NCBI GenBank assembly: GCA_965222935.1
Contig: CBDCVA010000002.1
Span: 1,736,001 to 1,800,000, forward strand
Direction: 5' to 3'
From: CBDCVA01 sp965222935 [NCBI: Candidatus Latescibacterota bacterium]
GTDB lineage: Bacteria > Latescibacterota > CBDCVA01
Length of the DNA: 64,000 nt
Shown: piece after piece, positions 25,843 to 34,353 of the stretch
Position numbering within the stretch: position 1 is the first letter of the stretch
Layout of the letters: the number at the start of each line of letters is the position of its first letter
Notes under the pieces: generated by a model
What the model saw: only the letters and a program-made list of their open reading frames with translations
What the model was told of the DNA's origin: nothing
Databases searched by the model: none
Position numbers and translations under genes: made by a program

Positions 25843-26589
25843 GTGGACGTGATACGCCGAGCGCTCAGTTGCGCTGCGCTGGCCGCAGGGTTGGGGGCTG
25901 GCGATGCCTTGGCCGCGGATGGGCCGTCCTTCACCGTCGGAGATGCCACGACGATGGCCTTCAGCTTCCTGGGCGTCGGGGTCGCCAAGGCGACGGCGCG
26001 GCTTGCCCCGGATTCGTCAGCCGCCGGTCGTCCAACCGTGCGCTTGCTCGTCGAGGCGCGCACCGGCCGGCTAGCCTCGCTCGTCTACTCCGTCCATAAC
26101 GCGTATGACGTCCACTTGGACGCGGCGACGCTCCATCCGCTCGCCGTGACCAAACGCATTGACGAACGAAAGTTTCGGACGACGCTGCACTCGACCTATC
26201 CCCCGCCAGCGGTGTCGGAGGGGGCAATCTACGAGTTCTTCTCGGCACTGCTGACGCTGCGCCGGTGGGCGGCGGGTCCGAGCGACACGCTGGCGCTCGT
26301 TCTCGATGCTGACGGCGACCGATGGCGAGCGCTCGCACGCCGAGGACCGGTCGATACCCTCAAGACGCCGCATGGCCGGGAACCGGCCCGCCGCGCGGAG
26401 GTGACCTTCCAGAGGCTTTCGTCGGGCGTCAGACGCAAGGCCGATTTCCCCGATATCCTATCCCGAGAGCTTCTGAGCGAGCGTGGCGGCCTGAAGTTGT
26501 GGTTTCCCTGCGCGTCGTCTGAACTGCTTCTGCGGGCGGAGTTGGCCCGGCCTGGGCTCCGAATCGGTTGCACGTGGACCGGCGACTAG
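25843..26589 (+). CDS. exported DUF3108-like protein
   Basis: From GTG 25843 the product is 248 residues with a signal peptide (RRALSCAALAAGLGAGDALA). The mature part has the DUF3108 pattern: repeated beta segments, SLVYSVHNAYDVHLDAATLHP followed by a basic segment, then YEFFSALLTLRRWA and a late KADFPDILSRELLSERGGLKLW-like strand set. The family is periplasmic or outer-membrane associated with unknown function. The upstream alternative GTG at 25810 would only lengthen the N-region. It stands alone between intergenic stretches. Confidence 0.7.
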   Translation: MDVIRRALSCAALAAGLGAGDALAADGPSFTVGDATTMAFSFLGVGVAKATARLAPDSSAAGRPTVRLLVEARTGRLASLVYSVHNAYDVHLDAATLHPLAVTKRIDERKFRTTLHSTYPPPAVSEGAIYEFFSALLTLRRWAAGPSDTLALVLDADGDRWRALARRGPVDTLKTPHGREPARRAEVTFQRLSSGVRRKADFPDILSRELLSERGGLKLWFPCASSELLLRAELARPGLRIGCTWTGD

Positions 26590-26797
26590 CGCCCGCTCAA
26601 GACGCCTCGAGCGACTACCCTCCGGAAGCCGGGCGATCGTCGCTACGGCTGGCTTTCGGAGGACGAAGAGTGTCTCGGTGCGCTCGAAGGTGACGTTCTC
26701 GACGGCGATAAGCGGAACGCCGTCGCGTGAGTCGTCAGCGCCACGAGCACGAGGTTCGCGGCATCAAGCCCCGAGCCTGGGTCGGGTCGCGGGAGCG

Positions 26798-27691
26798 CTA
26801 GTTGTCGTCCCCTTCGACGAAGAACTTGAGCCCGGCGTCCTCGAAGTAGAAGTTGCGTGGGTTGACGGCTTTGCCGTTGCGTTTGATGGTGTAGTGGACG
26901 TTGGGCCCCGTGGTGCGCCCGCTTGTCCCCATCTTGCCGATCTGGTCGCCTCGCCTGATCTTATGGCCCTTCTTGACCCCGATCTTGGAAAGGTGCCCGT
27001 AGAGCGTCTCGATGCCGAAGCCGTGCTTGATGACGATGTAGCGCCCTAGATAGCGGTCGCGGTAGTGAATCTCGGCGACGGTGCCGTCGGCGGTGGCGAA
27101 GATGGAGTCGCCGCGTCGTCCGGCAATATCGATGCCGCTATGGAAGTGGGGCCGTCCGGTGAAGGGGTGGATACGCCGTCCGAAGCGCGACGAGACATAG
27201 CCACGAGCCACCGGAAGCATCGAGGGCGTGCGGTTGAGAAGCTCCTGGTTTTCGGCAAGCTTGAGATTGATCTTCTCGAAGTTGGCGCGTTCGAGCTCGG
27301 CCTGCCTTACGAGGCGGTCCAGGTCTAACTCCAGTGACACGATCCCGTCCTGCACTGCCTCCGACAGCACAGATAGGTCGTCTTTTGGAGCTAGCTCCGA
27401 ACCACCGGAGCCGACCATGCGCGTGTCCGGATCAACCTCATCCAGACCGGCCAATGTCAGGAGTTTCTTGTCATCCTCGATGAGAAGCTCCATCTGCTCG
27501 GAGAGCTGGTCGGTCTTGCCGCGCAGCTCAATGAACCGCCGCTTGAGGACAACGTTCTCCTCCTGAAGTCGTCCCAGGTTCGCCCGCAACTGGGATCGCC
27601 CGGGTATGTTCAAGAACAGGCCCAGCAGCACGACGAAGGCGATGATGCCGCCCGCGATGCCGCTCAGTGCGAGCGATCCAGGGATGCGCAC
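26798..27691 (-). CDS. M23-family murein peptidase with membrane anchor and coiled coil
   Basis: The 297-residue product from GTG 27691 has one transmembrane helix (GIAGGIIAFVVLLGLFL), a coiled coil (QLRANLGRLQEENVVLKRR) and a C-terminal LytM/M23 domain. Zinc ligands are seen in HFHSGIDIAG and in the late GPNVHYTI. In the usual HxH motif the first (catalytic) histidine is replaced by asparagine, so it may be a non-hydrolytic activator. The true N-terminus is probably longer: the frame stays open for 32 more codons to 27787, where an ATC is preceded by a perfect GGAGGG six bases upstream, and the added residues (KFLRSLDLTLLCVP) look like the N-terminus of related proteins. It acts in the periplasm on cell-wall remodelling. 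Confidence 0.88.
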   Translation of the reverse strand: MRIPGSLALSGIAGGIIAFVVLLGLFLNIPGRSQLRANLGRLQEENVVLKRRFIELRGKTDQLSEQMELLIEDDKKLLTLAGLDEVDPDTRMVGSGGSELAPKDDLSVLSEAVQDGIVSLELDLDRLVRQAELERANFEKINLKLAENQELLNRTPSMLPVARGYVSSRFGRRIHPFTGRPHFHSGIDIAGRRGDSIFATADGTVAEIHYRDRYLGRYIVIKHGFGIETLYGHLSKIGVKKGHKIRRGDQIGKMGTSGRTTGPNVHYTIKRNGKAVNPRNFYFEDAGLKFFVEGDDN

Positions 27692-27842
27692 CGCGCGCGT
27701 AGTCGCACGGCTGCCCGATCGCGGAACGCACAGAAGCGTCAGGTCGAGCGAGCGCAGAAATTTGCGTAGCCTATGTAAGTGTGGGATGGTCGTCCCTCCA
27801 GAGATGGCGGTTTATGAATGAAGCGCCCAAGATGGGCCTCAC

Positions 27843-27863
27843 TTGCCCTTCTGTCAAGGGCAA
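27843..27863. repeat. perfect 8-bp-stem hairpin
   Basis: TTGCCCTT, loop CTGTC, AAGGGCAA. It lies upstream of the M23 gene; there is no T-tract, so termination is doubtful and a protein-binding palindrome is possible. Confidence 0.45.
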
Positions 27864-27930
27864 ATTTCCGACCAAGGGGCCGTCGCGGGCCGAGCAGGGC
27901 CCCACTTTGCGTCTCTATGGTCCTTAGACC

Positions 27931-27951
27931 GTTCGACAAGCTCAAGACGGC
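27931..27951 (+). repeat. REP-like dispersed element copy 3
   Basis: GTTCGACAAGCTCAAGACGG followed by C; the commonest form of this element in other genomes. Confidence 0.55.
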
Positions 27952-28190
27952 ATGAGCCCAGGATGAACGCGTAACAAGATGTTCAAAAACAGTCTCTTAC
28001 TGTCGTTGTAATCGCTGAAGCGTCATCCCTTGGCGGCCAGCGCGACCCCCAAAGCGCAGCATGTCATGAACCGTTGTACAAAAATTGTGTAGCAACCGTA
28101 CAATTCGCATCGGCCTCTTGATCGTCGAGCGCGCGCTGGAGCGATCCGTCCGCTGGCGGGTCGCGGGCGCGGAAAGGCTGTCGGAAGGCG

Positions 28191-28812
28191 CTACGGCAGG
28201 AACGAGGCCTTGACCGAGGCCCAGGTGGAGGGGGAAGCGGCGACGACGATCCACGGCCCCGTCAACTGGATGTTGTCCAATCCCCCCACGAGGGGCGCAA
28301 TGACTTCCAGTTGTTCATGGATCGACAGGTCGGGGTCTACTTCGATGAACTCGTCGGCCGTGGTCAGCACGAAGTGACCGGTGTGCGGCTCAGTGGGGTC
28401 CAGGGGTACCAGGGCGCCCTCCACGACGCGGAATACGGACGCACGCATGGGACGCAGCCATGAGCCATCTGCCGCCGCCCATGCAGACGTAGATGCCATC
28501 AAGAGCGCCGCCTGTCTTCGAATCGATCTTGTCCCAGCCGCCGACGAGTTCGGCGATCATCGCACGCTGCTCGAACCCACCCGACGGATCTATCTCGATG
28601 CGATCACCGGAGGTTGTCCGGATAAAGTGATGTGTGCTGGGTTCGGTGGAGGGATCGAACTGGACGAGCTCGCCGTCCACGACGCGGAAATAGCGCGGCT
28701 TTTCTCTCTCGTCGGAACCCTGGTCCTGTGCGATGACGGACCCGGCCGACCCTATGACGACGGCTATCACGGCCGCGACACGAACTGCAGGGGAAACCGA
28801 GCGGCGAGGCAT
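28191..28812 (-). pseudogene. frameshifted paralogue C of the secreted HTGHF-repeat family
   Basis: Two overlapping minus-strand frames make one gene. 28812 downward encodes a signal peptide (RVAAVIAVVIGSAGSVIA) and the first repeat unit (YFRVVDGELVQFDPS, HHFIRTTSGDRIEIDP, AMIAELVGGWDKI). The second unit (VFRVVEGALVPLDP, HTGHFVLTTADEFIEVDP, VIAPLVGG) lies in the other frame ending at 28191. By comparison with the intact paralogues at 30370-31239 and 31316-32074 the frame changes between about 28440 and 28500. This is either a real inactivation or a sequence error. Function unknown. Confidence 0.75.
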
Positions 28813-29018
28813 GGTCGTGGCGGTCCTTGTGGCGATGCTTTCTATACGCTACTTGGCCAGCGTGAACTTCCTGAGCGATGAGGCGCCCACACTGAAGACA
28901 TCCTATGCAGTTTAGTTTCCCCTCGCTGGATGTCAAGAGGAAAATGCCGTGGGAAGAAAAAGGCCGTGCGGCCCAGGCGTCTGGCACTCATGCCTTGTCC
29001 TCCAAGGGTTTGCGGGCG

Positions 29019-30161
29019 CTAGTGGTTAGTGAAGGCGCCGTCGGGTCTGCGGAGGAGATTGGGGTGGCGAGGCTCGTAGGGGTAGGCCTTGGCGGCCTCG
29101 CGGTCGAACTCGACGCCCAGGCCGGGGCGGTCCGGCGGCAGGAGGTGGCCCTTCTCGTAGGGCACCTGGACGGGGAAGACGTCGGTGAGGTAGGTGCCGG
29201 GGATGCTGGAGAGCTCCTGGACGCCGAAATTGGGGCTGGAGAGATCCAGGTGCAGCCCCGCCGCGGTGCAGACGGGCCCGAACGGGTTGTGGGGGACCAG
29301 ATCGATGTAGTGCGTCTCGCACATGGCGGCGATCTTCTTCGCCTCGGTGATGCCGCCCACGATGCAGGGGTCGATGCGCGCGTAGTTGATCAGGTCGTCC
29401 TCGATGAGCTCGCGGAATTCCCACTTGCTCGAATAGTGCTCGCCCACGGCGAGGGGGACGTGGACGTGCCGGCGCAGAGCGCGGTGACCGGCGATGTACT
29501 CGCTGCGGAGCGGGTCCTCGATGAAGTAGGGGCGGTAGGGCTCCACTGCGCGGCAGAGTTGGATGGCGAAGGCGGGTTCGAGCCGCGTGTGAACGTCGCA
29601 GCAGATTTCGACTTCATCGCCGAGTTCTTCGCGCGCGGCGGCTACGAACTCAATCGCTCGACGGGTCGAGCGCGAGGCGTCCAGGACGCCGGAATCCTCG
29701 CTCTCGACGGGAACGTGGAAGCGGATAAAGCGGAAGCCCTCGGCCATCGTGGCGCGCCCGCTTTCGATTAACCCCTCGACCGAGTCGCAGTTGTTGTGGG
29801 GGTAGCAGGCGACCACATCGCGCACGCGCCCGCCCAATAGCTCGTAGACGGGCACGCCCAGCGCCTTGCCTCGGATATCCCAGAGGGCGTGGTCCACGGC
29901 GCTGATGGCGGCTGAGAGGATGCGCTGGGCCGGGAAGAACCCCCCGCGGAACATCGTCTGCCACAGGTGCTCGATGCGCGAGGGGTCGGCGCCGATGAGG
30001 TGGGTCTTGAGGGATTCGACCGCCTCGGCGATGGCGCGTTCGCGGTGGCTGAGCGCCGCCTCGCCCACGCCGCTCAGACCCTCGTCCGTATCCACGGTGA
30101 CGAAAGTGAAGTTGCGCCCCCCAGAGTGGACGATGTGGGGGATGACATCGGTGATCCGCAT
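29019..30161 (-). CDS. mandelate racemase / muconate lactonizing enzyme family (galactonate dehydratase-like)
   Basis: The product (380 residues from ATG 30161) belongs to the enolase superfamily. Magnesium ligands are seen in CCDVHTR, YFIEDPLRSE and AVGEHYSSK. The late VPHNPFGPVCTAA resembles the HNPLGPV loop of acid-sugar dehydratases. It would dehydrate a sugar acid (galactonate, mannonate or similar) to a 2-keto-3-deoxy sugar acid. The ATG at 30161 is preferred over 30269 because AAGGAG lies eight bases upstream and residues MRITDVIPHIVHSGG form the family N-terminus. It lies between two members of an unrelated repeat-protein family. Confidence 0.92.
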   Translation of the reverse strand: MRITDVIPHIVHSGGRNFTFVTVDTDEGLSGVGEAALSHRERAIAEAVESLKTHLIGADPSRIEHLWQTMFRGGFFPAQRILSAAISAVDHALWDIRGKALGVPVYELLGGRVRDVVACYPHNNCDSVEGLIESGRATMAEGFRFIRFHVPVESEDSGVLDASRSTRRAIEFVAAAREELGDEVEICCDVHTRLEPAFAIQLCRAVEPYRPYFIEDPLRSEYIAGHRALRRHVHVPLAVGEHYSSKWEFRELIEDDLINYARIDPCIVGGITEAKKIAAMCETHYIDLVPHNPFGPVCTAAGLHLDLSSPNFGVQELSSIPGTYLTDVFPVQVPYEKGHLLPPDRPGLGVEFDREAAKAYPYEPRHPNLLRRPDGAFTNH

Positions 30162-30257
30162 AGCTCCGCTCCTTGACGATGGCTGTGCTCCTGGGTTGCT
30201 CGACTTCAAGGGTCGTGCGCGCCGGGAGGGTGCGCAAGGGGAGATGGACCCAGGCCC

Positions 30258-30281
30258 CTCCTTCGGCAAGCTCGGGATGGC
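30258..30281 (+). repeat. REP-like dispersed element copy 4
   Basis: CTCCTTCGGCAAGCTCGGGA followed by TGGC, upstream of the enolase-superfamily gene. Confidence 0.6.
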
Positions 30282-30369
30282 AGAGATAAAAGGCTAAAAG
30301 AGGACGGTGAAAAGCGGAGGTTCCCCGCCCAGGCCGCACACGGAGACTACGGCGATCCGAACCGGCATT

Positions 30370-31239
30370 CTACCGACCCTCCTCGTCACCGCCGCCGGGT
30401 TCGGAGCTTTCGTCCGAGCGGGTGTTCCAGCCGCCCTTCATATCGAGGCGCTCCCAGCCTCCAACGAGCGGGGCAATGGTGTCAAGCTGTTCGCGCAGGG
30501 GGAGATCGGGGTTGATCTCGATGAAGCTCCGGAAGGTTGTGAAGGTTGTCTGGACAAAATGGCCCGTGTGGGGCTCCGATGCGTCGAGAGGGACGAGCTC
30601 CCCGGCAACCAGGCGGTACACGGGTCCTTGCGTCCACACATCCCCGCCCCGCAAGATGTGGTAACCTTCTTCAGTGAAACTACTATAGGTGAATTTGAGC
30701 TTGTCCCAGCCGCCCACGAGCTTCGCAATCGTTTCCATCGGATCCGGGGTCTTAGGCACGGGGGTGGCAGGGTCGGTCTCCACATGATCGCCTGAGGTGG
30801 TGCCAACAAAGTGGCCCGTGTGCAGTTCCATTGAAGGGTCGAACTGGACCAGACTGTCCCCCACGATGCGGAAGTAGCGCCCCATACGCTCACCCGGTCC
30901 GCCGAGACTTCTAAAGAGAACGAAGCCCTCCGACGCAAGAAGCTGATCCATGCCGCCCGCGATCTCGGCGGCATGTTCGAGCACCTCGGGGCCTCCCCAG
31001 GGGACCTCGACTTCGATGAGGTCGCCCGAGATGGTCTCGACGAAGTGTCGCCCCTGTTTACCCGAGGGATCAAGAGCTTCGATCGATTCATAGCCATCCG
31101 CCAGGTCGAATTCGATCACACTGCCCGACAGCGTGTGGACGGTGATCGGGCGTTCCTCGTCGGCGCGGACGACGAAGCTCGTGGATACGAGGAGGGCGAT
31201 CGCGGCGGCCGGAACCCGGAAACGCCTGCGGTACAACAT
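30370..31239 (-). CDS. secreted HTGHF-repeat protein, paralogue B
   Basis: From ATG 31239 (GGAGG nine bases upstream) the product is 289 residues with a signal peptide (RVPAAAIALLVSTSFVVRA). Three units of about 80-90 residues follow. Each has a strand pair ending in (Y/F)xVxxGELVxFD, a HTGHFVxTTSGD-type core, an acidic I/VEhDP strand, and a closing hAxLVGGWDKL helix. Unit cores: RHFVETISGDLIEVEVP (about 65), HTGHFVGTTSGDHVETDP (about 140) and HTGHFVQTT (about 220). The tail is Ser/Glu/Gly-rich. No known domain is recognised. It sits in a cluster with paralogues A and C. Role unknown; export and repetition suggest a surface or periplasmic binding protein. Confidence 0.85.
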   Translation of the reverse strand: MLYRRRFRVPAAAIALLVSTSFVVRADEERPITVHTLSGSVIEFDLADGYESIEALDPSGKQGRHFVETISGDLIEVEVPWGGPEVLEHAAEIAGGMDQLLASEGFVLFRSLGGPGERMGRYFRIVGDSLVQFDPSMELHTGHFVGTTSGDHVETDPATPVPKTPDPMETIAKLVGGWDKLKFTYSSFTEEGYHILRGGDVWTQGPVYRLVAGELVPLDASEPHTGHFVQTTFTTFRSFIEINPDLPLREQLDTIAPLVGGWERLDMKGGWNTRSDESSEPGGGDEEGR

Positions 31240-31315
31240 GGGTCTGGTCCTCCCTTCGGTCCCTGTGCCGGTAAGCTTCAGGCGGGACCCACTCTGGGGA
31301 TCATGAGAGAATATT

Positions 31316-32074
31316 CTACCGCAAGAACAACGCCTTGACCCCGCCCCACGTGGCCGCTTCCACCGCCACCGGGCCGTTGCTTGCCCCTTGCTCCTCCCCA
31401 TCGGGTCCGATGATGGACGCGCCCGAAGCTACCAGCTCTTCGATGGCTCTGAACTGTTCGAACAGGTACATGTTGGGAACGGTCTCCACCGGGGACACGT
31501 TGGGATCGACCTCCACCCAGTGGCCGGTGCTGATCTGCACGAAAAAGCCGGTGTGCGGAATCAACGAATCCGGCACGACCAGCGCCCCATCCACGACGCG
31601 GTAGAAATACCCCCCCATCGGTGATAGGTCGCCACCGTGTCTGATGTACATATCTACTCTTGGACTTCCTATCATGTAGATGGAATTGGTACCCACGCCG
31701 TCACCGTTATCGCGAATCAGCCAGCCACTGATGATGTGAAGGTACAGCACTTCTCCATCTCGAAAAGCCAGTTGGTCCATGCCTCCCACAGCTTCCGCGA
31801 TGACTTCCAGAGAGCCCTCTGCCCCTGGCGGCGCTGAGACGAAAATCTCGATGAAGTCTCCCGATTTCGTCTGCACAAAGTGATGCGTGTGAGGTTCTTG
31901 CGGGAGTTGCCAGGGATCAAACCCCACGAGCTCGCCATCGACGACGCGGAAGAAGTGCTCTGCATCGAATGGGTCGTCGTAGGGCTCGTCTGCACTGCTG
32001 GAGCCAACGACCAAAACGAGCGACACGGCGGCCAGAACGCAGGCCCTGAGACAAAAAACGGAACGCTTTGACAT
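31316..32074 (-). CDS. secreted HTGHF-repeat protein, paralogue A
   Basis: From ATG 32074 (GAGGAG upstream) the product is 252 residues: signal peptide (RACVLAAVSLVLVVGSSSA), then two units, FFRVVDGELVGFDPW with THHFVQTKSGDFIEI, and FYRVVDGALVVPDS with HTGFFVQISTGHWVEVDP. The C-terminus GPVAVEAATWGGVKALFLR is related to the end of paralogue C (VVAASPSTWASVKASFLP). It is probably co-transcribed with paralogue B, 76 bases downstream. The function is not recognised. Confidence 0.85.
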   Translation of the reverse strand: MSKRSVFCLRACVLAAVSLVLVVGSSSADEPYDDPFDAEHFFRVVDGELVGFDPWQLPQEPHTHHFVQTKSGDFIEIFVSAPPGAEGSLEVIAEAVGGMDQLAFRDGEVLYLHIISGWLIRDNGDGVGTNSIYMIGSPRVDMYIRHGGDLSPMGGYFYRVVDGALVVPDSLIPHTGFFVQISTGHWVEVDPNVSPVETVPNMYLFEQFRAIEELVASGASIIGPDGEEQGASNGPVAVEAATWGGVKALFLR

Positions 32075-32567
32075 GGCTCGGCTCCTCTTTACAACGGAGG
32101 CCCCGCTGTTGGGGGGCTTGCAGGTGGTGAGACGCGAGTGGCGCAGAGGCTTCGGGATGAGGGGCGCATCACCTCCCCTGAAGGCCATACGTGGAACCAC
32201 ACTATAGACGTGTGTGCTTTTAATGTGTTCTTGTCAAGAAAAGAATGATGGGGGGAAATTTCATTTATACGTTATTGGGAGAAAGCGATCTATGAGCAGA
32301 AAACCGCGCTCAGAGCCTCGATGCCGACCCTGGCGACGGTCTCGGGATCGGGGAAGTGAAACCCCACCCCCGACCCCTCCCCGCCTGCGGGGAGGGGAGA
32401 AGAGAGGAGGAGAGCGACCACACGATGGGCCGGGGCGGGTTGACTGCAAGCCCGGTGCGCGCAATAATGGCGCGTGCAGCCTTTCGGGGCGATTGTGACG
32501 ATCGAGGAGCTGATAGAACGGTCGAATGACAGGATCGCGCTCGGCTCCAATCCGAGGAGGCCAGCCT
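32075..32567. other. divergent intergenic region with palindromic element
   Basis: About 490 bases between paralogue A (minus) and the hydrolase gene (plus). An AT-rich part (32200-32280) may hold promoters. A GC-rich perfect hairpin lies at 32374-32397. No coding signal beyond the short upstream extension of the hydrolase frame. Confidence 0.45.
32374..32397. repeat. perfect 24-bp GC-rich hairpin, REP-like
   Basis: CCCCTCCCCGC (32374-32384), loop CT, GCGGGGAGGGG (32387-32397). The surrounding ACCCCCGACCCCTCC resembles the intergenic palindromes found dispersed in many GC-rich genomes. No T-tract follows, so it is not an intrinsic terminator. Confidence 0.6.
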
Positions 32568-34241
32568 TTGCCGAAGCCCGTCCTCCGCATCCAGTTGGAC
32601 CTGAGAATCCCCATGCGCGATGGTGTCCGGCTCTACGGCACGCTGTACCGCCCTGTTAGAGGCGGCCCATTCCCGGCGCTGCTCATTCGGTCTCCTTACG
32701 GCACGCAAAACCCCCGTTATGTGGACTGGGCCATACGGTTCGCTCAGGAAGGCTACGCGGTAGTCATGCAGGACTGCCGGGGCCGCTACGAATCGGAGGG
32801 CGAGTGGCGGCCCTACATCGATGAGACCAACGATGGCTACGACACGCAGCAATGGGTTGGAGCCCAGCCCTGGTGCGATGGTACTATCGGGACCTTTGGC
32901 GTTTCCTACCCCGGATTCACCCAGATTTTGCCCGCACCTCTCCGTAGTCCACACGTCAAGGCGTTGGTCCCGATCGCGCATCAGGAAGACAATTATGGTC
33001 ACCTGCGCTATAACGGGGTTCTGCAACTCCAGAACGCCTGGAATTTCATCTGGCTTGGGGTTCGGACGAACCACAACGTGCCCAGAGACCTCGTCGATTG
33101 GGAGGAGGTTTACCGCAGGTTGCCGTTGATTTCGGCCTTTGATGACAGCGCCGACCGCCCTTTCTATCGAGAGATGATCCGGCATTCATCGTTTGACGAG
33201 TTCTGGAAGTCCTACAGCATGAAAGGCAAGTACTCCGAAGTCGCAGTCCCCGCGTATTTCATGACGGGCTGGTACGACAATCTGCTGCATGAGGTCTTCA
33301 AGTGCTTCACCGGCTGGAAGCAACAGGCGCGGACGCCGGAAGCCAGGGCGCACACCAGGCTGCTGGTGGGACCGTGGACGCATTCCCAGGAGTTCGGCAG
33401 CGCCGCACCGTCCGGCATCGTCGATTTCGGCCCGTCCGCGACGGTGGATCTCCCCGGCGTGCACGTGCGTTGGTACGACCAGCGGCTGAAAGGGATCAAT
33501 ACCGGCATCGATGACGATCCCCCCATCCGGCTCTTCGTGATGGGGGAGAACATCTGGCGCGACGAGCACGAGTGGCCTCTGGCGCGTACACAGTACACTG
33601 CCTTTTATCTGCACAGCCGTGGTCGGGCCAACGCTCTCCATGGCGACGGCGAACTGAGTCGCGAGCCGCCGGGAAATGAGCCCCCCGATTCCTTTACCTA
33701 CGATCCCGAAAACCCGGTGCCCACCCTGGGCGGCCAGAGTATGTTCGTCGCCAACTCCGGTCCTAAAGACCGCAGACCCGTAGAACGCCGGGACGATGTG
33801 CTGGTCTACTCCACTGCCCCGCTCGCCAGTGAGCTGGAGGTGACCGGCCCTATAGAGATGACGTTCTACGCCGCATCCAACGTGCCGGATACCGACTTCA
33901 CCGCGACCCTCGTCGATGTCCATCCGGGGGGAGAAGCCATCCACATCTGCGAAGGCATTGTGCGGGCCCGGTTTCGGGAGTCCTACGAGGAGCCGATGTT
34001 GATCGAACCCGAATCCATCTACGAGTACAAGATCAGCCTCTGGGAAACGAGCAACGTCTTCAAGGCGGGCCACCGCATCCGGGTTGAAATCTCCAGCAGC
34101 AACTTCCCGCGCTTTGACCGGAATCTGAACACCGGCCACACGCCAGGCATGGACGCCGAAATGCAAGCGGCCCGCCAGACCCTCTATCACGAAGTGCAAT
34201 ACGCTTCTCACATCACGTTGCCGGTGATCCCAAGGCCGTGA
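32568..34241 (+). CDS. CocE/NonD family alpha/beta-hydrolase (peptidase S15-like)
   Basis: The 557-residue product starts at TTG 32568, fixed by AGGAGG (32555-32560) seven bases upstream; the ATG at 32526 has no ribosome site. The hydrolase starts IPMRDGVRLYGTLYRP. The nucleophile is in GTFGVSYPGFTQ (GxSYxG, about residue 118), followed by a cap region and then the C-terminal jelly-roll domain (FYAASNVPDTDFTATLVDV, RIRVEISSSNFPRFDRN, HTGMD-like end). The family cleaves esters, amides (cocaine esterase, glutaryl acylase) or Xaa-Pro peptides. No signal peptide was seen. The substrate is unknown. Confidence 0.92.
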   Translation: MPKPVLRIQLDLRIPMRDGVRLYGTLYRPVRGGPFPALLIRSPYGTQNPRYVDWAIRFAQEGYAVVMQDCRGRYESEGEWRPYIDETNDGYDTQQWVGAQPWCDGTIGTFGVSYPGFTQILPAPLRSPHVKALVPIAHQEDNYGHLRYNGVLQLQNAWNFIWLGVRTNHNVPRDLVDWEEVYRRLPLISAFDDSADRPFYREMIRHSSFDEFWKSYSMKGKYSEVAVPAYFMTGWYDNLLHEVFKCFTGWKQQARTPEARAHTRLLVGPWTHSQEFGSAAPSGIVDFGPSATVDLPGVHVRWYDQRLKGINTGIDDDPPIRLFVMGENIWRDEHEWPLARTQYTAFYLHSRGRANALHGDGELSREPPGNEPPDSFTYDPENPVPTLGGQSMFVANSGPKDRRPVERRDDVLVYSTAPLASELEVTGPIEMTFYAASNVPDTDFTATLVDVHPGGEAIHICEGIVRARFRESYEEPMLIEPESIYEYKISLWETSNVFKAGHRIRVEISSSNFPRFDRNLNTGHTPGMDAEMQAARQTLYHEVQYASHITLPVIPRP

Positions 34242-34353
34242 CGATCAGTCGAAATCCCATTCGCATTCTCTATTATTTATATGAAATATCATATTGATAG
34301 AGTAGTGGAATCTTTGCGCTGGATTCAGTTGTCCATGTTGCCGGAAGGCGATG

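Larger units (their letters stand above)
27692..28190. other. intergenic interval with hairpin and REP-like copy
   Basis: About 500 bases. The right-hand part of the M23 reading frame probably extends to 27787. A perfect hairpin (27843-27863: TTGCCCTT, loop CTGTC, AAGGGCAA) and a REP-like element (27931-27951) follow. The rest shows no coding bias. Confidence 0.45.
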
